A DNA stretch of 64,000 nucleotides from Marispirochaeta sp. (GCF_963668165.1 NZ_OY764209.1:992001-1056000); one strand, 5' to 3'; counted from the first letter of the stretch, positions 16,001 to 25,824 are shown. The notes: generated by a model not told the origin, from the letters alone. A program made the numbers and translations.

Positions 16001-17524
16001 ATGGAACATGTAGTCGAAATGCTGAACATCCGTAAGGAGTTCCCCGGAATTGTTGCCAATGACCAAATCTCCATAGATCTCAGAAAAGGAGAAATCCTGG
16101 CTCTTCTGGGGGAAAACGGCGCCGGAAAATCTACTCTCATGAGTATCCTTTTCGGCCTCTACCGACCCGACGAAGGCAAAATAAAAATCCGCGGTAAAGA
16201 TGTCCAGATAACAAACCCGACCCGGGCAAGTGATCTGGGTATCGGCATGGTGCATCAGCATTTTAAGCTGGTACATAACTTTACAATTACCGAGAATATC
16301 GTTCTCGGTATGGAACCGAAAAAGGGGATAAGCCTTGATCTGACCTCCGCAGCCTCCCGCATTCGCGAACTATCCCGACACTATGGACTCAATGTGGATC
16401 CCGACGCTGTTATAGAAGATGTCTCTGTAGGAATGCAGCAGCGGGTAGAAATCCTGAAGATGCTCTACCGTGACGCGGAAGTCCTGATATTTGACGAGCC
16501 CACCTCTGTTCTGACTCCCCAGGAAATTCAGGACCTGATGGAGATCATGCGCAACCTGATCCGGGAGGGTAAGTCGATCATTCTGATTACCCACAAGCTG
16601 AAAGAGATCAAGGCTATAGCCGATCGCTGCACCGTTATCCGACGGGGCAAGGTTATCGGTACAGTGGAGGTGCAATCCACCAGCGAATCCGAGATGGCCC
16701 GCATGATGGTTGGACGGGAGGTCTCCTTCAGCGTGGACAAGGAGAAACGGGAACCCGGCGAGGTTATCCTTGAAATCGAGAACCTTTCAGTACGCAGCAG
16801 CCCCAGCGTCCTTGGAGTAAAGAACTTTTCCCTGAAGGTCAGGGCCGGTGAGATCGTCGGCATTGCCGGAGTGGACGGCAACGGCCAAACCGAACTGGTC
16901 GAAGCTTTGACCGGCCTGCGGAGTATAGAAAGCGGGCATATCCTGCTCAAGGGAAGGGACATCAGCGCCGACAGAATCCATCAGCGTATTCAGGCTGGTA
17001 TCGCCCATATACCCGAAGACCGGCAGAAACGGGGGCTGGTTCTTGACTACAGCGTCGAAGACAATCTTGTCCTGGAGACCCACAGTAATAAGCCCTTTGC
17101 GCTTCACGGCTTTCTGCAGCGGAAACCAATCAGGAACCACGCGAAAAAGGTCATGAAGGATTTCGATGTCCGGGCCGGCGAAGGAGCGGTAACCCGGGCA
17201 CGGTCCCTCTCGGGAGGGAACCAGCAGAAGGCTATCGTGGGCCGGGAGATCGATCTGAATCCGGAACTGCTGATCGCGGTACAGCCGACCCGGGGGCTGG
17301 ACGTCGGATCCATCGAATACATACACCGCCGTCTGGTGGAGCAGCGGGACAAAGGCAAAGCCGTGCTGCTGGTCTCCCTGGAACTGGACGAGATCCTTGA
17401 CCTCTCCGACAGAATTGCTATTATCAGCCGCGGCGAGCTTGCAGGTATTGTCAATGCCGATGAAACCGACGAAAACGAAGTAGGGCTCATGATGGCCGGA
17501 ATCAAGCAAGGAGAATCAGCATGA
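16001..17524 (+). CDS. Nucleoside ABC transporter ATP-binding protein (tandem NBD)
   Basis: The start ATG 16001 has GGAGGTG just upstream; a longer frame from 15953 would run back into the hairpin. The 507-residue chain holds two ABC domains: Walker A GENGAGKST and Walker B VLIFDEPTSVL in the first; IVGIAGVDGNGQTELVEAL, signature LSGGNQQK and a second Walker B with Gln (LLIAVQPTRGLD) in the last. The Q for E change in the second Walker B is usual in this family (YufO/NupO). It energises import by the two permeases downstream. Confidence 0.93.
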   Translation: MEHVVEMLNIRKEFPGIVANDQISIDLRKGEILALLGENGAGKSTLMSILFGLYRPDEGKIKIRGKDVQITNPTRASDLGIGMVHQHFKLVHNFTITENIVLGMEPKKGISLDLTSAASRIRELSRHYGLNVDPDAVIEDVSVGMQQRVEILKMLYRDAEVLIFDEPTSVLTPQEIQDLMEIMRNLIREGKSIILITHKLKEIKAIADRCTVIRRGKVIGTVEVQSTSESEMARMMVGREVSFSVDKEKREPGEVILEIENLSVRSSPSVLGVKNFSLKVRAGEIVGIAGVDGNGQTELVEALTGLRSIESGHILLKGRDISADRIHQRIQAGIAHIPEDRQKRGLVLDYSVEDNLVLETHSNKPFALHGFLQRKPIRNHAKKVMKDFDVRAGEGAVTRARSLSGGNQQKAIVGREIDLNPELLIAVQPTRGLDVGSIEYIHRRLVEQRDKGKAVLLVSLELDEILDLSDRIAIISRGELAGIVNADETDENEVGLMMAGIKQGESA

Positions 17525-18594
17525 GACTGAAAGTATCCCGGGAGATTATCGTTGCCCTTACTGCGGTTGTACTCGGTCTCGCGGCAGGTGCCATGTTCAT
17601 GCTTATTACCGGGCATAATCCCTTTATAGGCTACACCTATCTTTTTCGCGGCGGCCTTATGAATATCGAACGAATCGGAAACTCCCTGGCTACAGCCACC
17701 CCCCTGATACTGACGGGGCTGTCCGTTGCCTTTGCCTTCCGTACCGGGCTCTTCAATATCGGGGCCTCCGGCCAGATGCTGATCGGCGGACTCTGTGCCA
17801 CCGCGGTCGGACTCAGTCTGGTCTTACCAAAGCCTCTACTGCTGCTTGTTATGATCCTGGCCGCCTTGTGCGGCGGGGCCCTATGGGGACTTGTTCCCGG
17901 ATTTCTTAAGGCCCGGTTTAATGTCCACGAAGTAGTGGCGACCATCATGATGAACTGGATCGCCTACTGGACGGTCTACTACACAGTGCCGGCCTATTTT
18001 AAAGGGCCTTACCTTGAAACCGAGTCCCGCAAGATCCCGGAATATGCCTCATTAAAGGTTCCCTGGCTTACCAGAATATTTGACGGCTCCTATGTAAACC
18101 TGGGACTTTTCGCTGCACTGTTGGCCATAGTTGTCATCGCGGTCATCCTGAACCGTACCGTACTGGGCTATCAGCTGAAGGCCGCCGGGTTTAACCGTTA
18201 CGCTTCGGAGTACGCCGGCATGAATGTTCAGCGCAATATTATTCTCTCCATGACCTTCGCCGGGGCCCTGGCGGGAATCGGCGGGGCAACCCTGTATGTC
18301 GGCTATGCTTCCAACATGCAGATCGGGATCCTGCCAAGCCACGGTTTCGACGGAATAGCCGTTGCCCTCCTTGGCTCGAACACCCCCATCGGGGTACTGG
18401 GGGCCGCCCTCTTTTTCGGGGTTCTCCATTCCGGCAAGGGATTCATGAATGCCATGACCGAGATTCCTCCGGAAATCGGAGACACCATTATTGCGACAAT
18501 TATCTACTTTGCCGCCACCAGTGTCCTTATAGAAAACGGCCTGACCGCCCTGCGGCGCCGTTTTTCCAGACATTCAGCGCAGGAGGAGAACTGA
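17521..18594 (+). CDS. Nucleoside ABC transporter permease 1 (YufP/NupP-like)
   Basis: A 357-residue BPD_transp_2 permease. The ATG overlaps the ATPase stop (ATGA), showing translational coupling. About eight to nine helices; family marks include GLSVAFAFRTGLFNIGASGQ, the EVVATIMMNWIAYW segment, and the coupling region HGFDGIAVALLGSNTPIGV. It pairs with the second permease to form the inner-membrane channel. Confidence 0.92.
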   Translation: MRLKVSREIIVALTAVVLGLAAGAMFMLITGHNPFIGYTYLFRGGLMNIERIGNSLATATPLILTGLSVAFAFRTGLFNIGASGQMLIGGLCATAVGLSLVLPKPLLLLVMILAALCGGALWGLVPGFLKARFNVHEVVATIMMNWIAYWTVYYTVPAYFKGPYLETESRKIPEYASLKVPWLTRIFDGSYVNLGLFAALLAIVVIAVILNRTVLGYQLKAAGFNRYASEYAGMNVQRNIILSMTFAGALAGIGGATLYVGYASNMQIGILPSHGFDGIAVALLGSNTPIGVLGAALFFGVLHSGKGFMNAMTEIPPEIGDTIIATIIYFAATSVLIENGLTALRRRFSRHSAQEEN

Positions 18595-18595
18595 T

Positions 18596-19543
18596 ATGTG
18601 GGCAATAATTACGCAGATTTTCCCCTACGCCATAGCTTTTACCATCCCCCTGCTGATTACCTCCCTGGGAGGGCTTTTCAGCGAACGCTCCGGGGTCGTA
18701 AATATCGGCCTGGAGGGACTCATGGTGGTCGGTTCCTTTGCCAGCGCTCTGACTATTTCCAGCCTTTACCCGCTCCTGGGGACCACGGCCGTCTGGGTTG
18801 GTATAGGTGCCGCAGTTGCCGCAGGAGCCGCCTTTTCGCTGCTCCACGCCTTTGCCAGCATCAACCTGAACGCCAATCAGGTAATAAGCGGAACAGCCAT
18901 CAACATGATCGCCGGGGCCCTTACAGTCTTTTTTGCCAGGAATATGACCGGCTCAGGGAATATTCAGATCGTTTCCGGCTTATCCAGACGCAGCATCCCG
19001 CTATTGAAGGACCTGCCAATAGTCGGAAGGCTCTTTTTTACCCAGACCTACGCAACCACATGGCTGGTGCTCCTGATTCTTCTTGCATCCTGGTTCCTGA
19101 TCTACAAGACCGCCTTCGGACTACGCCTAAGGGCCTGCGGCGAACACCCCCAGGCAGCAGATGCCGCGGGTGTTAACGTTTACCTGGTCCGCTATATCGG
19201 GGTAATCTTTTCCGGCGCCTTCGCCGGTCTGGGTGGAGCGATAATTCTGGTAACCTATTCCGGGGAGTTTAACGGTTCCGTCGCCGGCCTGGGTTTTCTT
19301 GCCCTTGCCTCACTTATATTCGGGCAGTGGAAGCCCCTGGGCATTCTCGGTGCAACCTTCTTCTTCGGTTTTGCTTCCACCATTGCCAATGTCTCCCAGG
19401 TCGTTCCTGCTCTGGCCCTGATTCCCGGGCTGGTATTAAAAGCCTTCCCCTATGTAGTAACCCTGATTGCCCTTGTGCTGTTCTCAAAATCCTCACAGGC
19501 TCCCCGGGCCGCCGGAGAACCTTTCGATCACGGAAAACGCTGA
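18596..19543 (+). CDS. Nucleoside ABC transporter permease 2 (YufQ/NupQ-like)
   Basis: A 315-residue BPD_transp_2 permease starting one base after the previous stop. It shows the YufQ pattern: PLLITSLGGLFSERSGVVNI, GLEGLMVVG, the ASINLNANQVISGTAINMIA region, and GLGFLALASLIFGQWKPLGI near the end. It forms the second half of the heterodimeric channel. The cytidine deaminase start overlaps its stop by one base. Confidence 0.92.
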   Translation: MWAIITQIFPYAIAFTIPLLITSLGGLFSERSGVVNIGLEGLMVVGSFASALTISSLYPLLGTTAVWVGIGAAVAAGAAFSLLHAFASINLNANQVISGTAINMIAGALTVFFARNMTGSGNIQIVSGLSRRSIPLLKDLPIVGRLFFTQTYATTWLVLLILLASWFLIYKTAFGLRLRACGEHPQAADAAGVNVYLVRYIGVIFSGAFAGLGGAIILVTYSGEFNGSVAGLGFLALASLIFGQWKPLGILGATFFFGFASTIANVSQVVPALALIPGLVLKAFPYVVTLIALVLFSKSSQAPRAAGEPFDHGKR

Positions 19544-19959
19544 TGAAGAAAATGGAAGAACAGATCGACATTGATCAGCTTATTGCCGCAGCCGCCGCTG
19601 CCCGTGAAAAGGCCTATACCCCGTATTCGGATTTTAAGGTGGGAGCCGCCCTGCTCCTGGCAGACGGCGCTGTAACCGAAGGCTGCAACATAGAAAACGC
19701 CAGTTACGGCGCCACAGTCTGCGCCGAACGGGTGGCAATTCTCAAAGCCAGAAGTGAGAACCCGGAGGCGCAGATACGCGCTATAGCGGTTGTTACGCAA
19801 AGCGAGAGTCCCTCACCGCCCTGTGCCCTCTGCCTGCAGGTTATGGCCGAATTCTGCGCCCCGGAAACCCCGATAATCCTCGCAAACACCGGGGGAAAGC
19901 GCCTTACCTACCGCTTTGATGAACTCCTTCCACACCCTTTTACAAAATCCTTACTGTAA
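19543..19959 (+). CDS. cdd: Cytidine deaminase
   Basis: A 138-residue zinc deaminase of the small tetrameric type. Substrate residues are in the early segment YTPYSDFKVGAALL and NIENASYG; zinc ligands are the Cys of TVCAERVAI, with its catalytic Glu, and the pair in PPCALCLQVMAEF. It converts cytidine and deoxycytidine to uridine and deoxyuridine. The frame is open far upstream inside the permease, but the ATG at 19543 overlapping the permease stop (TGATG) is the sensible start. Its place at the operon end supports nucleosides as the imported substrates. Confidence 0.92.
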   Translation: MKKMEEQIDIDQLIAAAAAAREKAYTPYSDFKVGAALLLADGAVTEGCNIENASYGATVCAERVAILKARSENPEAQIRAIAVVTQSESPSPPCALCLQVMAEFCAPETPIILANTGGKRLTYRFDELLPHPFTKSLL

Positions 19960-20011
19960 TTTTATCAATTAATTACGGAACCATAATCACAGCCTAATCA
20001 TCAGAGGGGAG

Positions 20012-20045
20012 ACTCCTTACTATCCTAGTAAACTCAGGAAGGAGT
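20012..20045 (+). promoter_or_regulatory. Hairpin that could mask the phosphatase ribosome site
   Basis: ACTCC(TT) at 20012-20018 is complementary to (AA)GGAGT at 20039-20045, which contains the Shine-Dalgarno sequence of the next gene. A second palindrome, TTACTA-TCC-TAGTAA (about 20017-20031), lies inside. The two stems share the TT at 20017-20018, so they may stack or alternate. The regulatory role is inferred. Confidence 0.4.
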
Positions 20046-20050
20046 AACAA

Positions 20051-21511
20051 ATGAAAATGAGTTCCCTCAGAAAGTACGCTGCCCTGCTGCTCGTACTTAT
20101 CGTCCCCACGCTTATCTGGGCCGAGGGTGCCCGGGAGCCGGCCGCCGAGATCCAGAGCCCTCAAGCCAGATATGTTTTTCTGTTTATCGGCGACGGTATG
20201 TCAATGACCCAGATCAATGCCGCCGAAGCTTATCTCAAGTCTCAACGGGAGACAGACATCGGAGTAGAAAAACTCGCTTTCAGCCAGTTTCCGAACCAGG
20301 GCCTCACTACAACCTATGATGCAGGATCGTTTATTACCGATTCGGCTTCCGCCGGAACTGCTATCGCAACAGGACACAAGACCCTCTCGGGGGTAATCAA
20401 CATGGATACCTCCAAGAGCATCAAGTACACGACTATAGCGGAAATGGCAAAGGCCGCGGGAATGAAAGTAGGGGTCATTTCCAGTGTAAACCTGGACCAC
20501 GCAACCCCTGCCTGTTTTTACGCCAAGGAAGCTAGTCGGAACAACTACTACAACATCGGTGTACAGCTGGCAAACAGCAGCTTCGACTATTTCGCCGGGG
20601 GTATGCTCCGTCTGGACAAAACTCCCCAGGGCCAGAAGAACGTTCACGAAATCATGGCCGGGAAGGGCTGGGTTATCGCCGATAACAGGGAAGAACTTCA
20701 GTCCCTGCGTCCGGGAAACCGGCAGGTATACGCCTATGCCAGGGGTTTTGCCGGCAACGCCCTGGATTACTCCATGGACATGAAAGCGGACAATGTAACC
20801 CTCGCGGAGTTCACCGCCAAGGGAATAGAGCTCCTGGATAACAAGAAGGGATTTTTCATGATGGTCGAAGGAGGCAAGATTGACTGGGCCTGTCATGCCA
20901 ACGACGCGGCTGCTTCGATTCACAACACCGTTGCCTTTGACAATGCAGTAAAAGAGGCTATAGAGTTTTACCGTCGGCATCCTGAAGAAACCCTGATTAT
21001 CGTTACCGGAGACCACGAAACCGGCGGACTTTCCCTCGGCTTTGCGGGAACCAAGTACGACTCCGCCTTCTCGGAAATCAGCAGGCAGAAAATGAGCTTC
21101 GAATCCTTCGATCACTATGTGCTGAATCCTTTTAAACAGGAAAATCCGAACGGGAGCATGGTGCAGCTTATGCCGAAAATCAGAAAGAACTTCGGAATAG
21201 AAAGTCTCTCCGCTTATGAAAGAGAACTTCTGGAAAAATCCTTTACCGCCTCCATGAAGGGAGTCAGCGAAAACGAGGAATCCTATCTGCTCTATGGCGG
21301 ATACGAACCTGTCTCCGTAACTCTGACCCATATTCTGAACAACCGTGCGGGTCTTGCCTGGGCCTCCTACTCCCATACCGGTGTCCCGGTGCCGACATTC
21401 GCGCTGGGCGTCGGCGGGGAGCTATTTAACGGATATTACGATAACACAGAAATCTTCCAAAAAGCCGCTGCTGTTCTCGGGCTCGGCTCCCCGGCATTAG
21501 CAAGCCGCTAG
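20051..21511 (+). CDS. Alkaline phosphatase (PhoA family), exported
   Basis: A 486-residue protein with a signal peptide ending at IWAEG. It shows the PhoA metallo-hydrolase core: FLFIGDGMSMTQI (metal Asp), TDSASAGTAIATGHKT (nucleophile Ser and metal residues), DHATPACFYAKEASR, GGKIDWACHANDAAAS and GDHETGGLSLGF near the end. It would release phosphate from esters, including nucleotides, outside the inner membrane, making nucleosides for the preceding uptake operon. AAGGAG lies five bases before the ATG. Confidence 0.92.
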   Translation: MKMSSLRKYAALLLVLIVPTLIWAEGAREPAAEIQSPQARYVFLFIGDGMSMTQINAAEAYLKSQRETDIGVEKLAFSQFPNQGLTTTYDAGSFITDSASAGTAIATGHKTLSGVINMDTSKSIKYTTIAEMAKAAGMKVGVISSVNLDHATPACFYAKEASRNNYYNIGVQLANSSFDYFAGGMLRLDKTPQGQKNVHEIMAGKGWVIADNREELQSLRPGNRQVYAYARGFAGNALDYSMDMKADNVTLAEFTAKGIELLDNKKGFFMMVEGGKIDWACHANDAAASIHNTVAFDNAVKEAIEFYRRHPEETLIIVTGDHETGGLSLGFAGTKYDSAFSEISRQKMSFESFDHYVLNPFKQENPNGSMVQLMPKIRKNFGIESLSAYERELLEKSFTASMKGVSENEESYLLYGGYEPVSVTLTHILNNRAGLAWASYSHTGVPVPTFALGVGGELFNGYYDNTEIFQKAAAVLGLGSPALASR

Positions 21512-21551
21512 ATGCCATTAAGAAATATTAAGAAAACATGTAAAAATTGAG

Positions 21552-21577
21552 CCGGGGCCCCTGTTTCGGGGCCCCGG
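21552..21577. repeat. Perfect GC-rich hairpin between phosphatase and YibE/F genes
   Basis: CCGGGGCCCC (21552-21561) and GGGGCCCCGG (21568-21577) form a ten-base stem with a six-base loop. No T run follows, so it may be a processing or stabilising stem, or a weak terminator. Confidence 0.5.
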
Positions 21578-21595
21578 TAGGGTAATAAAGGAGCC

Positions 21596-22750
21596 ATGAT
21601 GATTATCAAGGAACACATGGAAGCCAGGGACTTCATTCTGACTGCTGTGCTTGCCGTAATAACCCTGTCACTGTTTTTTATTCCAACAAAGTTCGGCAGC
21701 CCTTCTCAATTCAACACTGCCAGAGTCCGGGCAGAGATACTGGAGGTTGATAACTCAACCCTGGAAAAATTCGGTATAGTCACAACCGGCGATCAGGGGC
21801 TTACGATGCAAATTACCGGCGGCGCTTTCAAGGGGAAGATTATCAGCGGGACCAACATGCTCCTGGGAAAGATGGACATGGACAAGCTTTTTGTCCAGGG
21901 GGACAAAGCCCTGGTAACCCTCACATTGAATGAGACGAAAGATTCAATAATTTCCACCCAGGTAGTCGACCATTATCGCATCAGAGTCGAACTTGCGCTC
22001 CTCATACTGTTTATTTCCCTATTAATCATATACGCCGGGTGGACGGGGGTTAAGGCAGTAGTCTCCTTTATTTTTACCGCCGCAGCAATATGGAAAATCC
22101 TGATCCCCGGTTTCCTGATCGGAATACCTCCAGTGCTTCTCTCCCTCTGCATTGTAACCGCCATGACAGGGGTCATTGTTTTTCTGATCGGCGGTATATC
22201 CCGCATGGGACTGGTGGCATTTCTGGGAGCAATCTCCGGGGTCGGAACAACTGCCCTTCTGTCCTTGGCCTTCGGCTCTGCTTTCAAGATACACGGAGCG
22301 GTGAAACCCTTTGCCGAAGCCCTGCTCTACTCCGGATATCCGCACCTTAACCTTACGGCTATCTTTTTGGCAGGAATATTTATTGCCTCCTCCGGGGCCG
22401 TTATGGATATCGCCATGGATATTGCCGCAGCCATGCGGGAGGTACAGGAAAAACATCCCGCCATCGGCAGGACGGACCTGATGGTCTCGGGACTGCGTGT
22501 CGGCCGCGCGGTGGTGGGAACCATGACAACCACCCTTCTGCTTGCATATTCGGGAGGGTATACCTTTGTTCTTATGGTATTCATGGCCCAGGGTACCCCG
22601 ATTATCAACGCCTTTAATCTTGTCTATGTCAGCTCGGAAATCCTGCATACCCTGGTAGGAAGCTTCGGCCTGGTACTGGCAGCACCATTGACTGCGGTCT
22701 TCGGGGGATTATTATATGTGCGGCAGGATCAGTCCGTAAGGCCTGTTTAA
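21596..22750 (+). CDS. YibE/F-family membrane protein
   Basis: A 384-residue protein with one N-terminal membrane anchor, an extracytoplasmic part (residues 40-120) and about seven further helices. The C-terminal half matches the YibE/F family: LIIYAGWTGVKAVVSFIFTA, GGISRMGLVAFLGAISGVGT, IASSGAVMDIAMDIAAAM and VGTMTTTLLLAYSGGYTF. Its biochemical role is not established. AAAGGAG is only two bases from the first ATG, so the second ATG (21599) may be used. Confidence 0.85.
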   Translation: MMIIKEHMEARDFILTAVLAVITLSLFFIPTKFGSPSQFNTARVRAEILEVDNSTLEKFGIVTTGDQGLTMQITGGAFKGKIISGTNMLLGKMDMDKLFVQGDKALVTLTLNETKDSIISTQVVDHYRIRVELALLILFISLLIIYAGWTGVKAVVSFIFTAAAIWKILIPGFLIGIPPVLLSLCIVTAMTGVIVFLIGGISRMGLVAFLGAISGVGTTALLSLAFGSAFKIHGAVKPFAEALLYSGYPHLNLTAIFLAGIFIASSGAVMDIAMDIAAAMREVQEKHPAIGRTDLMVSGLRVGRAVVGTMTTTLLLAYSGGYTFVLMVFMAQGTPIINAFNLVYVSSEILHTLVGSFGLVLAAPLTAVFGGLLYVRQDQSVRPV

Positions 22751-22798
22751 AGCAATTTTTATACTTCATTAACGTAAAATTCATATAAAAGTATTTTC

Positions 22799-25168
22799 AT
22801 GTATAGGATGATACAGGCAGATTTACATGTACATTCGAAGTATTCCGATCATCCGTCGGAATGGTTCCTGCAGCGGCTCGGCACCTCAGAGTCCTATACC
22901 GAACCGGAGTATATTTACAGCACCGCGAAACAGCGGGGCATGAATCTGGTTACCATAACCGATCACAACAGCATTCAGGGGGCCCTGGAGCTAAAAAGAC
23001 GACACCCCGAAGACTGTTTTGTCAGCGTGGAAACCACCGCCTATTTTCCCGAAGACGGCTGTAAAATTCATATACTGCTCTTTGATATTTCTGAAGAGCA
23101 GTTCGGACACATACAGGAACTGAGGAAGAACATTTACCTCCTCAGGGACTATATCAAAGAGGAAGAGATCGCCCATTCCGTTGCCCATGCCACCTATTCG
23201 GTAAACGGCGCTGTTACCGCGGAGCACCTGGAGAAACTGATACTCCTTTTTGATGTCTTTGAAACAATTAACGGCGGCAGGAACCATCGCAACAACGACG
23301 AATGGGCCCATTTTCTCGCATCTCTTACCCGGGAAGATATAGAGCGTCTGCAGCAGCGCCACTGTATAGAGCCCATGAGCGCGAGCCCCTGGATCAAGGG
23401 CATTACCGCCGGTTCAGATGACCACGCAGGGATTTTTATCGGGAAAACCTGGACCTCCTGTGAAGCATCAACGCTCAGGGACTATCTCAACGCTGTTAAA
23501 TCCAGAACCACAAAGGCCCAGGGCCGGCATCACAGCTTTCACTCCATGACCTTTATGATCTACAAGATTGCCTTTGATTTTCTCCGTATTAAACACCAGG
23601 GTTCTGTGCCCGGACCGGTCTCTCTTGTTCTTGACGGCCTTTTTAATGAAAAAGAACTGGACCTTAAACGCGCCCTTGCCTTGAAACGGATGAAAAAGAA
23701 AAAAAAGAAGAGCGCCAACCAGCGTATTCTTGTGGAGCTTATTGAAGAAGTACGGAACGTCAATTTCCATGAAATTGATGCCCGCCTGGATATTGTCTAT
23801 GAAAAAGCCTCGGACCTGCTGAATGCCATCGTCAAGGATTTCATCGATTCTGTTGGCAAGCATCTCCATAAAGGCAACATGGATAAACTGATGCGGAACT
23901 TCTCTTCCCTGCTTCCGGCCCTGTTTCTTTCGGTTCCGTTTATCAGCACCTTTACCCACATGTTCAACAATCGGAAACTGGTAAACGAAATGTTCCTGCG
24001 TCTTGAGAAGGAACCTCCCCACAAGGAAAAACGGATTCTCTGGTTCACCGATACCCTAACAGAACTTAACGGGGTTGCCATTACGGTACAGGAGATCGGC
24101 TGGATCGCCCACGCCATGAAAAAGGAAATCCGTATAGCCGCAGCGGTGGACCCTGATGACCGGAAAAACCTGCCTCCCAACCTGATGGTTATTCCCAGCA
24201 TCGGCAGCCTGCCTCTTCCGCACTACGAGAAACTCAAGCTGAGGGTTCCCAGTCTCCTGGCTACCCTTAAGCTGATCAATGATTACGATCCCGATGAAAT
24301 CTTTATCTCCACCCCCATGACCATCGGACTTACCGGACTGGCCGCCGCCCGGCTGTTGAATATTCCCGCAGTAGCGATACACCACACCGACAGTACCATG
24401 CAGGTACGCAAAATAGTTGACGATATAACCATCACTAATTACGTGGAAGCCTACATGAAGTGGTTCCACTCGGCATGCGATAAAACTCTGGTGAATACCC
24501 GGGAATACGCAGAAATCCTGAAAAAACGCGGCTACCGGATGCACCAGGTCGATCTGTTCCGCCGGGGAGTAAACACCAATCTGTTTAAACCCCAGGCAGG
24601 GGCACGCAGTGTAATGGCAGAAAAGTACGGTATCCGGGAAGGTATAAACCTCTTGTATGCCGGAAGAATCTCCCGCGATAAAAGCATCGACCTGGTGGCA
24701 GACTGCTTTCTCAGTCTGAAGCAGGAATTTCCAGGGCTGAATCTGATAATTGCCGGCGAAGGCCCGTATGCTGACGAACTGCTGCAGCGGGTAAAGCAGG
24801 AGGAACACATCCATTTTCTCGGCCGTGTTGACCATGATCTGATGCCGATTGTCTATGCCGCCTCGGACCTGTTTCTGTTTCCAAGCGTAACCGATACCTT
24901 CGGCAGAGTCGTCGCAGAAGCCCAGGCCTGCGGAGTCCCCACAATCGTCAGCAACGAAGGGGGCCCGCAGGAGATCGTGGCGGACGGGAAAACCGGTGCG
25001 GTTGTCACAACCCAGTCCGCTGAAGCCTGGATCGATGCTGTCCGGAAGTTCCTTCTCATGCTTAGAGAAACACCGGAGAGCTACCGTCATATAGCTCAGG
25101 AGGCACGAACTCATATCATCGAAGCGTACAGCATGCAGCACTTTATCTCCGGCCTCTTCAAAAAATAG
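22799..25168 (+). CDS. PHP phosphoesterase - GT4 glycosyltransferase fusion
   Basis: A 789-residue two-enzyme fusion. Residues 1-230 are a PHP domain with all metal motifs visible: DLHVHSKYSDH, VTITDHNSIQG, HATYS and GSDDHAG. Residues about 230-405 are helical, with a lysine-rich stretch (KRMKKKKKKS). Residues about 410-789 are a GT-B glycosyltransferase family 4 domain: WFTDTLTELNGVAITVQEIG, YAGRISRDKSIDLV, IIAGEGPYADEL and the donor-site segment DTFGRVVAEAQACGVP. No ribosome site is visible and a TATAAA box lies about ten bases upstream, so it could be leaderless. It may build and process a glycolipid or glycan; the substrate is unknown. Confidence 0.85.
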   Translation: MYRMIQADLHVHSKYSDHPSEWFLQRLGTSESYTEPEYIYSTAKQRGMNLVTITDHNSIQGALELKRRHPEDCFVSVETTAYFPEDGCKIHILLFDISEEQFGHIQELRKNIYLLRDYIKEEEIAHSVAHATYSVNGAVTAEHLEKLILLFDVFETINGGRNHRNNDEWAHFLASLTREDIERLQQRHCIEPMSASPWIKGITAGSDDHAGIFIGKTWTSCEASTLRDYLNAVKSRTTKAQGRHHSFHSMTFMIYKIAFDFLRIKHQGSVPGPVSLVLDGLFNEKELDLKRALALKRMKKKKKKSANQRILVELIEEVRNVNFHEIDARLDIVYEKASDLLNAIVKDFIDSVGKHLHKGNMDKLMRNFSSLLPALFLSVPFISTFTHMFNNRKLVNEMFLRLEKEPPHKEKRILWFTDTLTELNGVAITVQEIGWIAHAMKKEIRIAAAVDPDDRKNLPPNLMVIPSIGSLPLPHYEKLKLRVPSLLATLKLINDYDPDEIFISTPMTIGLTGLAAARLLNIPAVAIHHTDSTMQVRKIVDDITITNYVEAYMKWFHSACDKTLVNTREYAEILKKRGYRMHQVDLFRRGVNTNLFKPQAGARSVMAEKYGIREGINLLYAGRISRDKSIDLVADCFLSLKQEFPGLNLIIAGEGPYADELLQRVKQEEHIHFLGRVDHDLMPIVYAASDLFLFPSVTDTFGRVVAEAQACGVPTIVSNEGGPQEIVADGKTGAVVTTQSAEAWIDAVRKFLLMLRETPESYRHIAQEARTHIIEAYSMQHFISGLFKK

Positions 25169-25296
25169 ACGTGAAATCAGCGGAAGATACTAATGAAAGA
25201 GTGGGATTTTTTCTCTTTCGGCGCTATAATTATACAGTGTAAAAGTGCAGACATCCGCGTTTTTCACCAACTGATTTCCTGTTCAGGAGGTTCACA

Positions 25297-25815
25297 ATGA
25301 AAAGAGTACTCGCAATACTCCTCATTCTCTCGCTTGTAACCGTATACCTCAATGCCGAAGAAAACAAAAACGGTGCTGTTGGTCTGGTATTAACAAATTC
25401 TATCGCCTTTGCCGGTATCGGCGGAGAACTCTTCCTGGGCAACCTCGGAATAGGAGCAACCTTCACGTTTCTGCCCATCGGCGGCGGAGGAGATATGGTC
25501 CTGTTTTATGAACCAGGTGCCTATGCCCGCTTCTATTTTGGAAATCCGGCAAGCGCCATGTATCTGATGGGAGGTATGAGCTATTTTACCGCTGCCGGCA
25601 GTGACTCCGGGGACAGCGGGCTGCAGGCCTTTGACGGGGGCATTCTCAACATAAACGGCGGCTTCGGCTATAACTCCATGTTTGGCGACAACAACGCCAC
25701 ACGCTTCTACATTGAGGTAGGGCCCCGTTACACCACCCTGGTTGTGGACAGCGACGAGGAGATTTACGCGGGATTCTTCCTGCACTTTGCTCTTGGATTC
25801 GGAGCTGCATTCTAG
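25297..25815 (+). CDS. Small exported protein, probable outer-membrane beta-barrel
   Basis: A 172-residue protein with a signal peptide (ending near LNAEE). The mature part is glycine-rich with alternating polar and aromatic residues in short stretches (GGELFLGNLGIGATFTFL, YARFYFGN, RFYIEVGPRYTTLV), and ends with Phe, as outer-membrane barrels do. I do not recognise a family. It has a strong ribosome site (CAGGAGG). It stands alone between the PHP fusion and the HtrA gene. Confidence 0.6.
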   Translation: MKRVLAILLILSLVTVYLNAEENKNGAVGLVLTNSIAFAGIGGELFLGNLGIGATFTFLPIGGGGDMVLFYEPGAYARFYFGNPASAMYLMGGMSYFTAAGSDSGDSGLQAFDGGILNINGGFGYNSMFGDNNATRFYIEVGPRYTTLVVDSDEEIYAGFFLHFALGFGAAF

Positions 25816-25824
25816 AATAGAAAC

